This document shows positions 22,887 through 33,400 of a stretch of 64,000 nucleotides of DNA, piece by piece. The position numbers and the translations under genes are program-made. The notes under the pieces are model-generated. The model searched no databases. It saw nothing but the letters and a program-made list of their open reading frames with translations, and was not told the DNA's origin. Each line of letters starts with the position of its first letter. The first letter of the stretch is position 1. This DNA comes from Casuarius casuarius (lineage: Eukaryota; Chordata; Aves; Casuariiformes; Casuariidae). The stretch lies in assembly GCA_003342895.1 (NCBI GenBank), contig PTFA01000092.1:1334717-1398716 (forward strand), given 5' to 3'.

Positions 22887-25800
22887 AGGAGCCTTATTTC
22901 CGTAGTTGATCATGCCTTGCTTCATTAATTAGCGATATTCATCAATCTGGTGGTGTTGAGCTGTTCTTGCCTTTTCTTATGTGCATCGTGTCCTGCAGAG
23001 CACAGGGGTTTGTGCTTTGCATCTGCATCCAAAGACTTGCAACATCATCTTTTGAAAGATGAACGAAGCTTCCCGCTGGATTCAGTTGTGTTTCAGATGG
23101 AGGAGGAATGTGTACTATTCCCCCCGCCCCCCCATCTTGCGTTACGGTCTGCTTGCTCGCCTGCGTTGAGCAGTGCCATTTAGCTAATGGACACGCAGCT
23201 CTTTGAAGATGTATGGCGCTTTGTAAATTCTTAGCATGATTACGCTGCGTTAGTCATAAAAGGCAATGATGCAATTTGTCCTCCACTACAGCGTGGAAGC
23301 CTTTAGGACCAGCCGGGGAGCTGATTTACCTCATTTCTTACTAATGGAGGGCAAATTGGGAGGCTGACGTTGGTCTTTGAAGATGCCCTGTGATGGATCT
23401 TGGATTCTGCTGATAGGGTGGTTTGATGAAGAAATGGGATGGCTTAGGGAAGAATAGAGGTTTTTTTTTGCAAATCAATTTTCTGCAGGTCTCTAAGGCA
23501 CAAAGCGGGCAAGACTGTTTTATCTGGAAAGCAAGTGAAGCTGTTGTAAGAGGGGCTGGAGTTTTGTGAAGAGGTGAGTTGATACCACTTGTTCTGCAGA
23601 AATACAAGATCTTGAGCTATGCCATTTCCTCCCTCAGCCACAGCATCCAAAGCTGCCTCCTCCATCCACAAAGTCCACTGTGAAATCACAGATGACATCT
23701 CTCAGGAAAGTCTTGCATCCAACCCTTGACACACGTTGCAGGAGGTCCCAGCCCAGCGTGATGTAAATGCTGGCTGAGGTGCTGTGCACCACAAAAAATC
23801 AAACCAATATTAGCACAGACCACAGCTGGTCAAAAAACCGGCAAGGAAATTGCCAGGAAAGTGGTTTAACAGACGTCTTGCTTTCTTTTACTGAGTGGCA
23901 TTTGGCAGCTTTAGTCTATACAAGCAGCCAGCCTGGGGCAGCGTAAAGGACTTGCCAGGTCAGCTGCTGGGCTCGGCAGCAGGTCATGGCCCTGCATCCC
24001 TCTCCCTCCCGCTAGTGGGAATGGGCCCAGCAGTAGAGGCTTATGTCGGAGAGCACAGGGAACAGCTGAGCACTGGATCAGTAATGCGAGTTCAGCAGCA
24101 TTTGGGAATTTTATCTGCCATGTGATGTTCATTTTTAAAGAGTAAATCTGAACAGGCAATGTACAGAAAAGCCTAATTAGCAGGAGACCAGCTGCATCTC
24201 AAAAATGCACCTCTAAATTTCAGGAGATGGCAGGGAGAAAGTCAGAACCTTTCCCATTCTCTTCATTTCCAAGATTTCCAGTAATCAGAAACCAGGCTGT
24301 TGCAGCTGGTGAGATGAACACTCTGGGTCTTCCTTGAGTGTCAGGCAACCTGCTCTGCCAGCTCCTCGTTATTCCCAGTCCTGCACCACACAAGGAGAAA
24401 AGCCATTTAGGATGATCCTTGTAGGTAGGGAAATGGAAGTGCTGGGTGCTGAGCTTCATCGACCACCCACCCTCTCGCTACATTGGGAAGAGTGGAGGGA
24501 CACTAAAGGGAACAAAGGAAGGAAGGAGCAGGTTGAAGAATGACAGAGAAACCAACCTTGGCCTGGGATGACAAATTCCGTGCCTTAATAAAATGCTACT
24601 GGGGAGGGTCATGTTCTTGCCCTGCTCTCCAGTAGATAAGATTTGCTTCCCAAAGTCTGTTTTCTCCTTCAGCCTTCAATCTCAGATATTGATCTGTATA
24701 AAAATGGATTTTACAAACGGGAGGTGGGTCAATCAACCTTGTGACCTTCACATTTATTTAACAGTCTGAGTCTCTTGAAAAATATCTTGATTATAGCCTG
24801 GCAATTTTCTTCAGCTGCTCAGGAGTGGAAAAGCAGGGGAGCTGATGCAGGCAGGAGGGAAAAGCACAAGCAGCAGAACTTCTTTCTTTAATCTGAAGGG
24901 ACACTTATTCCAGAGGGCAGCACGAAATGATTTCTTTTGCCTTCTTCAGCCACCTGGACAAGGAGTTCAGACGGCTGGTTTTTTCTGCCGTGACTGTCAG
25001 TTGTCAGCTGGACAGCGGGTGCACCTCCACTGGAGACGAGAACTGCTCTCGTAGGTAAGAGCTGCTGAGTTACCCTGTTATCGCCTCTTGGATCCATTCC
25101 TCTAACCCGCATTGGGTGGGACCCCAGCATCCTCCCCAGGAGCATCACCGCCGTGGGCTTTGCCAAGGGGCACCGTCCCCATGTTGCATGGGGCTTTCAG
25201 GACAGCAGCAAAGATGCTCCCAAGCGCTGCTCACATCACACTTAATAAACCCAGACACATCCTTAGTAGATAGTGGTACATGATGGACATCACAGTCACA
25301 TGCACTGACTGGTGACCTAGCAATCATCGCTGGCCACAGACATGGTTTGTAGCTCCTCCAGGTAAAGCATCTGTACGTCCAGAGCCTGTAGAAAGCAGCA
25401 CTCAGACTGCTACGCACCAGGCTTTGGAGGAAGTCTTCAAACCTTTCTGCTTACGGAAGATGTATTGAGGTTCAGTCGGAGAAATTCCCAGACGTCTCCC
25501 AGATGTGGTGACTGAGGAGATTTATATCAGATTACTGGAAATTCTTGTTCTCATGAGTCCTTAGGCTCTAGTTTTCATTTCTGTGCAAGGCATTATTTGC
25601 GTGGAACAATTTCGGTAGAGAAAAAAGAAGTTCTATTCTCTTGCCTTTGGCTAAAGTGTCTCTAATAATGTTGGAAAAGTAGAAGAAAAAAATAAAAACA
25701 AGCTTTGTTGTTCATGGACAGGTGGGCAAACAGCCAAAGGGCTTGTGAAGAAAGCTCTGAACCTACTCATGACCTCTCCCTCGTAGGCGCAGACTTTTTC

Positions 25801-28800
25801 CCTTTGGTTGGGGAAGCTGCTTTCTTTACAAGAGCTCTTTAAAGTGTTTGAGCTCCCCATGCAGAAATCGAATGCCAGCACAGCGGCACCACAGGCGTTC
25901 GGCAGGCCTGCTCGTCACCACTGAAGAATAACGTTTCTGTTCACTCCCCAGTGTACCTCCTTTGCTGGAACAGCAAATGGGACATACACGGTAAATAAAT
26001 ACTGTATAGCTTTCCGTTAATTCTCGTATACCCAGCTGCCAGCTGCATCTACGTTCAAGCAAGCTTCCTTTAGGGCGTACCCAAGGATGCTCGATGCAAG
26101 AACAGAGAGGAATATTTTGCTGGAGATAGTCACATAAATTTCCCATCTTGACAAGAGCTTAGACAGACTCTAAATGGCTCTTCCAATGTTGAGAGCCCCA
26201 GTTCTGTGCCCTCTGTATAGCTGCAGACACAGAGTCCTGCCAGGTCACTGTCATACTATTATTTGCCCAGTCAATTAAAAGCCTATGCTTATAACAGGCA
26301 CACACGCACAAAAAAAGTTATCTAAGCAGTCAGACTGTTAAAACACAGCACAAAATACAATTTCTCATGATAATAAAATCGTGCATTAATATAAGTCGAT
26401 CAAGAGCAGATATTAAAAATAATTGGTTTAGATTTTGAGCACATCTGCTTTGGTTATTAATTCTTGGACACTTTGTTTTAAATAGGACAATTCAAAGAAA
26501 ATGTTATCCAGTGCCTTTAGTCTTCCTTCAGTAGAAAACTTCTTTTAAGAGAGCTCTATGAAAGTTTGCTTTTCTGTAAAGAAGTGTGTGTGTAAATATG
26601 TATGCAATAACAACAGTTACAACTATTATTAACTAATGTTAGCCAAGCTGCATGACTGAAAGCAACAGAAATTGGGTAGCATTTTTGGAAGGTTTAAATT
26701 CAGTTCTCCAAGCTGAAGCTGGAGATGCTTGGAGAAACCAAGCATCTTGCATCTCATAGTTTCTTTGTACACTACAGATGTTGTTCCACATGAGGTGAAA
26801 TTTCTCAGGGTGGCACCCAGCAATCTCCCGTGGGATCACTGCCCCGTGTGCTCAGCACCGTCCCCACACCGCGATGCAATGCTGATGGCCCGTGCTGGAA
26901 ACCTGGTATCTCCTCCTGCGCAGCCAAGAAAGAGAGGGACAGCGACAGAGTGAGCCGCTAGATATGACCCGTAAAGTTTTCTGTTACAGCAAATGGATCA
27001 CATGGACAGAACTTCAATTTAGCAAGCTGGAAATAATACACACCAGATGGAAGAGACCCATTTGTGCCAGAGCAGAGCTTGGCAAGCGGACGGCTGAAGC
27101 TGTTGAGATAACATCAGTTTCTTTCTCATTTGAAAGCCATGTTTATTTTTCCTTTTAACCTAAAATCCTGTCACAAAAGAATTGAGAACGGGAGAGATTT
27201 TGAAGCACAGGAGGGTGAAGGATCAGGTCACAAGCGGAGACGAGCCTCTCGAACCTTCCTCTCCATCGCAATGTGGGTACTGGCCCATCCATTGTGCCTG
27301 TCCTGCTGGTTTTGAAACCACAGCCTTTTGGCATTGCCAGACATCTCCTGTTCTTTTCCTACAGCTTTTCAGAGCATCTGTAGCCCAGTTCTTAGGTCAC
27401 CCTGTTTGTGGCTTATATTTTTGTATGTTCCCGCAGAGTTGCTTGCTCTCCCTACCACCGCAGAGGCGAGAACAAGCGCACGTGAGCTCCTGCTGCTGCT
27501 GTCCTGTGACGGGGGCACGGGCTGGTTTACAGGGGTACCCCCACAGCTAGCACAAATGACTAGACAAATTCTCACTTCTGGAAATAGCAGCCTGCCCACA
27601 TTTGGACACCTTGCCTGAAACAAGGCAGATGAAGCCTGCAGAACTTTTTCCTTGACATTCAAAGCTGCTAATTTTTAATGAAAACTGTTGCCTTGGTATT
27701 TGCATTTGAAATGAGATTTGAATTTCTTTAACTCTGTTGCCACCCCTCTCTGCAGCTACGTCAACTCTGTAATTTTATAGGATCATTGAAGACACCAGGT
27801 TGTCCCTGGGAGCTTTGCCTGGGTCTCCAAGATGTGCCATTCTTGAATCACATCAGCGAAAGGACACCACTGCCCTCATCCCCTCTGCCGAGATTCATGC
27901 CAAAAAGAAAAGTGTGGTTGTCACAAACCCAGTGGGCTGGGGGAAAGGATCATTATAGGCATGCTCCATATTCCAGATCTCTCTTTTCCGTTCGTAGGTA
28001 TTGAGCTTGTGGCTTGGGAGCTGGTCTTCCTTTAGTCTTTTGCTTGTCTGGAGTCATCAAACCATTTTCTTTTCTCCAAGGTGCATAAGAACAAGTGGTC
28101 ACTCAGCATGAAATGACTTCTGTCCAGCCTTAGATTCTGCAGTAAGAGCAAAATATGTCACAGCTGATCAAACATGCCTAGTCTCCATTGCTTCCAAACA
28201 GAACGCCATGAGAGTAGAGAAACAGAAGATGATATATTGCTTCTTCTCTGCACCAGTTTCTTCCCAAACAAAAAAAAAAACCCTTTGAAATTCTAATCAA
28301 CCTCCATATTTACTCATGCCATCATTTGCTTTAAAACAAAATTCAGATTATATAGATGAAAATAAGGTTTTGATTGCACAAAGCCTACCATATTTACTCA
28401 TAGAATGATGACAGATTTGCAAGATTGGAAGTTAAAGGATATTTCATCGCTCTTTTGTAAGGAAGTTTACTGCAATAACTCATTGTACCTGCGACTCCCT
28501 CTGCTACTACAAAACTGTACAGGAACTAATGCCAGTGTCTCACTTGGAGAAAAAACAACTTTTGTATGTGGGTGTTCAGTGCGAACTGAAGGAAGTATAA
28601 GGATTTAGTGCCAACCGTGAGCACACATTCCTCATGAAAATGAATCAGTTCTAATATACTCAGGGTGAAGAAGGAATTTAATGCTTTGGTAACTTCTCTT
28701 GACATTGTAATTTGTATGGGCCCCTTCTGTGTAGCCACTGAAGTGCTGAAATGAGTATTTTTCCAGAGGAAATTATAGCTCATTTTCCTTGTGCAATACC

Positions 28801-28805
28801 ATGTA
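22887..28805. other. Intergenic, nothing recognised
   Basis: A C-rich run (CCCCCCGCCCCCCC near 23,121), short GC-rich pockets and many small chance open frames. I see no coding or RNA gene in this 5.9-kb stretch. Confidence 0.55.
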
Positions 28806-28807
28806 GA

Positions 28808-29000
28808 GAGTCACTGAAGCTGGAAGGAACCTCTGGAGGCCTCATGGTCCAACTGTTGCTCTCAGACCAGGGCTGACTATGAAGTTAGACCTAACTAGAC
28901 CAGGTTGCTCAGTTTTCCACTCTGTTTTTGAATGTTTGAATGTCTCCAGGGCTGGAGACTCCACATCCTCCCTGAGCAGCCTGAGGAGCCTGTTGCATGG
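28808..29000 (-). mobile_element. CR1 LINE 3'-end fragment
   Basis: Read on the + strand the passage runs GAAGCTGGAAGGAACCTCTG, GGTCCAACTGTTGCTC, CTAGACCAGGTTGCTCAG, CAGGGCTGGAGACTCCACAT and GAGCAGCCTGAGGAGCCTGT. This is the reverse complement of the 3' region of avian CR1 as I know it (GGTTGGAAGGGACCT, TCCAACC, GGTTGCTCAG, GGATGGAGACTCCACA, GGGCAACCTGTTCC). The terminal ATTCTATG repeats are missing and there are many substitutions, so it is old and 5'-truncated like most CR1 copies. Confidence 0.85.
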
Positions 29001-30214
29001 GAAACATGCAGCTGAACAGCAGAATGATAGTCATTACGTTGGCTTTCTGTTGATGACCCTGTGGTGGCCATTCTCATCAAAGGAGAGACAGCACTCGGTT
29101 ATCTAAACTGCACAGACCCATATGCAACTGATATACTCTCCCTTTTCAGGTTTTCCACCAAATTATATAAGTGCATCATCAAATGAAATCAAGTTATGTC
29201 ATGACAAGTTTAAGCTCACCAGATGAGGCACAGTAGAAAGCCATATACATGCTTTTATCCTGTAGAATGGTGAAATCTATTTGCTTAAGCTCCTCTCATC
29301 AAGTCAATCTCATGCGATCGTATTTGCCGGTACCCCAGACCAGCCGATGCCAATGTGGAGGCTAGGATTATGGAAACAAATCAGTGTTCCCCCTGCATCC
29401 TTCCATCTCCTCTCTCCTCAAAACAAGACAAGATAAATAATGCAAAATGAATGCAGTTTTGTTAGGATCATGGAAAAAGTCAGTGCTATTCCCTTTTACA
29501 TGATGATAAGCTTGAATGTGGCAGTGGGAGATAGTCTGTGGTCAGTAAGAAGTGATTTGGGAGCTTTAATTTAGTGGTTTTTGTAAGAGAAAGCACAATC
29601 CAATCCCATATGATAGCATATGGACACAAATAACATAATCCAGGCAGACAGCTAGGAGGAGATACTTTACTGTCCTCAGAAACATAATATGGTGTGATTT
29701 CAGACTTTGATAATCAGCACACAGTTATTTTGTCACACCAAGAGTGATTGCACTCAAAGCTTTTCGGAGCATTGCATTTGACAGACCTGTTCTCTGTGGG
29801 AATCCCAAGGAACAGAATCAAAAGCAGAAATTCACTCCCAGTGCATGGGAGGAGAAAAACTTCTGACAGAAGAAAACTTAGCTTGATAATACCTAACTCT
29901 AAAACCTCCAAAAGTCACCAATGAACTGAAGTTTCAGCTCTGCAGGCACTGGCTGCTGGGACTGATGCTACAGGCACAGCATCACACAGCTGTCCAGAGG
30001 AGTCCAAATAAACTCTCTCATCTGTCCCATTGTTTCAAACTGTGTTTAAATGTACCTTCAGGTATCTGGCTGCAGAGCTGCCTTGCAACAAGTTAAATAC
30101 CAAAGATATTTCTTCCATTGCAGTCCAGACATGAATCTCAGGAAACATAAGTTTGTTCACTTATTTGCTCTCATTTAAAAGTAATAAAACTCAGTGTGTG
30201 CCAACTTTGTTAGT
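29001..30214. other. Intergenic, nothing recognised
   Basis: Lies between two CR1 fragments of the same orientation. No gene or further repeat is recognised. Confidence 0.55.
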
Positions 30215-30335
30215 AATCACAGACTCACAGCAGTGTTGGCTGGAAAGGACTTCTGGAGGTCTCTAATCCAGCCTCCAGCTTGAACCAGGACTACTGCCAA
30301 CGCTAGATGAGGCCAGCCATGGCTTTAAATTCCTG
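30215..30335 (-). mobile_element. CR1 LINE 3'-end fragment, second copy
   Basis: CAGACTCACAGCAGTGTTGG, CTGGAAAGGACTTCTGGAGG, CTCTAATCCAGCCTCCAGCT and GCTAGATGAGGCCAGCC parallel the CR1 3' end read in reverse (GGTTGGAAGGGACCTCTGGAGGTC, TCCAACC, and so on). It is shorter and differently substituted from the copy at 28,808, so it is an independent insertion rather than a local duplicate. Confidence 0.75.
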
Positions 30336-30525
30336 ACTGCATAACTTTAATCCCTGCCCTTCACACTAACTGTTCTCTTTTTCCTTATTTTTCTCACTCA
30401 ATTATTATTTGTATTATTTTGCATCCAAGAAGTGCTAACTGACATCATGCACCACTGTGCAGAGAGATGCGCAGATACATAATAGATGTGACTTGCCGGA
30501 AAGCTCTCTAGGTCAGCAAGAAATA

Positions 30526-30612
30526 GCACTATCTTTATTTTGCAGTTGGAGACACATGGAGGTACAGATCCATACGTTACTTGCCTTAGGCCAGGTGAAG
30601 GGCAGAAGGGAC
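30526..30612 (-). mobile_element. MIR/CORE-SINE relic
   Basis: ATCTTTATTTTGCAGTTGGA, GACACATGGAGGTACAGA and CGTTACTTGCCTTAGGCCAG resemble the reverse complement of the MIR core (ATTTTACAGATGAGGAAACTG, then GCACAGAGAGGTTAAGTAACTTGCCCAAGGTCA). Divergence is high, as expected for an element that predates amniotes. Confidence 0.55.
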
Positions 30613-31749
30613 ACACAAGGAGGGAGGACTGTGACAAACAAGGCCATGAGCTTGTGTCTCAGGACATGGAGGCGATGGATGGGGAGTGCACACAGCAAAA
30701 GATCGGGGGGCCTCCATACCCTGATGCCTGGAACAAATTGGCTCATCACAGTCCAAAACGATCGTGGCGATGGTTCTTCACTGCCCAGGACTCATTCCTT
30801 GCTATCTCATGTCTTCTAGGCATCAGCCCCACCTCCACCTTTTCATTCAAAAAGAAAAAGAAAAACCCTCTGGTCTCCAGCTCATTTACCACTGCACCCG
30901 CACACTCAGGGGGCAGCTCTTGCTGTTCTTCAAAGTTATATGTCACCTCACAGCACTTCATGGTTTTCTGCAATGTTTTACCCACCAGGCACTCCTCATA
31001 ATCAGTGGCTGGAGGATCACAGTTTGTAAACTATTCTGGGAAAGGGATCTATCTTCATTAGAGCTGTAAGCAGCCGTGTGCATCCACAGTCTTACGTTAA
31101 TAATAACCAGTCCCATGCTTGATTGAAACGGAGGCACGAGTCCAAAACTCATTAAATGCAAGGGCCCAAATCCCATAAACATTTCTAGTGCCTTAATTAC
31201 AACAGAACAGAGAACAGGTAGCAGGGAGTCAGGTCCTTCCTTGACAGACAGTTGCTCTATATTACAAGGGCACAGGGACTACAGATCGTATTTGAATGCA
31301 TCAAGAAACAGCAGTCCTCAGAACAGTCTGAAGAAAATGTCTACCATATTTTAATGATTTTTCGGGCTAATTTTCCACTTAAGCAAAGCAACTCTATCAG
31401 TTTACAATCAGCTGAGACGCTGACACTAGCTCCCAGTGCTCGGTTATCACATTTACAATAGCTCTTTCGTATCATTTGCTTGAAATTAGCATTCGGGACC
31501 AGCAGCAAAGCAAGCTCCTGAGCCAAGCACCTGTATATGAAAGGAAATTAAAATCAGGAGCCAGAACTGAAAGCCAGACCTTGCATACAAGCAGCCCAAA
31601 TCTCCAGAGATGTAGCATATACTAGAGGATTTCATGCTGCACTGAGCATGAATGTAGCCTGGTTTGCAGATCCAAATCTGTTCCTACTAAAGACTTACTG
31701 GGCAAGAATAATCCACAGGTTAGGGCTCGGGTTTGGAGACTACGGGATT
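30613..31749. other. Intergenic, nothing recognised
   Basis: No gene, RNA or named repeat recognised in this 1.1-kb stretch. Confidence 0.55.
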
Positions 31750-31862
31750 CTGTTTGCTAGACTGATTTTGATCACTTTGCTTCTCTGATCCTCTGTTCCC
31801 CAGCGGTAAAATAAAAAATGGCCGTGTTTCTCCATCTGCCCTCCAGCCTGGGAGGTGCTGAG
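31750..31862 (+). mobile_element. MIR/CORE-SINE relic
   Basis: TTTTGATCACTTTGCTTCTC, TGATCCTCTGTTCCCCAGCG and GTAAAATAAAAAATGG follow the MIR core order (CAAGTCACTTAACCTCTC, TGAGCCTCAGTTTCCCCATC, TGTAAAATGGGG). This is the clearest of the SINE relics in the window. Confidence 0.6.
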
Positions 31863-31935
31863 GTGTTTTGAGGCGGGGAGGGCAGAGGAAGGAGGCAGCA
31901 GAGTTCTGTCTGAAGGCCAAATATTTCCTTTAGTG

Positions 31936-31964
31936 AAAAAAAAAAAAAAAAAAAAAAAAAAAAA
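31936..31964 (+). repeat. Poly(A) run, 29 nt
   Basis: The longest homopolymer in the window. The sequence before it is not a recognisable mRNA or SINE tail, and avian CR1 does not normally produce poly(A)-tailed copies, so expansion of a shorter A run is the simplest view. Confidence 0.95.
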
Positions 31965-33400
31965 CAGAAAAAGGACAGGTCCCCTCCCTCATCCACTAAA
32001 ATGCAAGTTTATGGAAGGGCAAACCTGCCCGCAGTGAGAGCTTGGAGAAAGTCGCCAGCTGAGATCAGTGCTTCCTCTGTTTTTGAAAGTGCATTAAGTC
32101 ACCTGAATACAAAGCCTCTACTTTTATCCTTTAAGCCTTGTCTGGTCACGCAAAGTAATCTAGCAGAGCAGTTATCTGTTGCAAGCAGGCAGCTCATGAC
32201 GGCTCCCGGGTCTCCGTGCGTATTCCTGCTTCCCTTTGGAGCGGGAGATGCTGATCTCTCTGGTGGAGCCTCCGGTCACCGGCAGTTCCTGCCCACGGCT
32301 GCTGCCCAAACGGGGCTCCGCCACCTCCGGCCCCAGGTGCTGGCTGCGGTCGGTGCCTCCCGTTGCTCCTGCCCTCACCCCCAGCGCCCCCGGCTCAGAC
32401 CCCCTGGCTTGTAGGTCTCGCCTGAAACACAACATGGGAAAAACAAAAGACGAGTTTTAATTTACAGCCAGTTTTGCAGAATCGTAGGCAGTGACAAACA
32501 GAAGAGCATCTCCACCTCGTGGACCGAGGTGCAAGGTCCAAGGGCACAGTGCCTGCCTTGGGGACTTCTTCTTGCGCTCAGCCCTGCCTCCAGAGCATCC
32601 TTCTCTCTCCTCAGAGATAAGGGCCTCTGGTCCCCATATTTCGGCTGCCCCCATGCAGCTGGGAGGGAGGGAGGGAGGCTGCAGCCTTTCTCCCAAGGGT
32701 GCCAGTCGCTGCGCTGCAGTTTGCACTGAGCTCTGAGGAAGGAGCTTGCAGGACTCCGTCCAGACAGCGAGTGTCTAATGTTTAGCAGTGTTATTCTGGC
32801 CTGGGGCTGCACACTGCAATAGGAGAAGTTGCCTGCTGAATCCCAGACCGCAGACAGGAGAGGAAAGGTTTTGGAGGCTGTGCATGCAAGATGCCTGCTT
32901 CCACCAGAGCCAGGGCAAGCAACGGGAAAGGCAAAGGTGTTGTAATCTGCATCTCGCACCTTCCTCGGCAGAGCCGAAATGTTTGCCAACGCTTAGTTTA
33001 TACAAGGCAGATAAGAGTCTGGAAAAACAAGATTGCATTCACTGGACACTTCAAAGGTGGGTGCCAATGGCTTCATGCAATAAAACCGGCTCTGCCTCTC
33101 CGCGTTGAAGGCGGTGCTGGGCGACAAAGCTCCTGTTGAGGGGAAGGGACCTCGACCGAAGCGTGTCCTGGGGCCAGCCCTGATGCGGGGGCTTGTGCCC
33201 GGCCTCGCCTCCCGCAGCGCTGCCCCTCCGGCAGCGGCTGCACCAGGAGCTTGGCTCGCTCCGCCGGCACCTCCCTGCCACCCGCCAGCCTCTCCTTTAG
33301 CAGTACCAAATCTCGATTTTTTTTTTTCCCTTCTCCCTGGCATTTTGTTTTCGGTGCAGACAGCACGTGATTAGAGTCTTAATCTGCTATTTAGCTTCTA
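31965..33400. other. Intergenic, GC-rich patches
   Basis: GC-rich patches at about 32,170-32,420 and 33,100-33,300 carry several overlapping open frames on both strands, which is expected from low stop-codon density. No conserved protein motif is visible. Confidence 0.5.
32661..32675 (+). other. G-quadruplex motif
   Basis: Four GGG runs separated by single A residues (GGGAGGGAGGGAGGG), a compact and in general very stable class of G4-forming sequence. Confidence 0.8.

Noticed and set aside
32462..32989. 175-codon minus-strand open frame
   Set aside because: It overlaps several other frames in a GC-rich patch and shows no recognisable protein motif.
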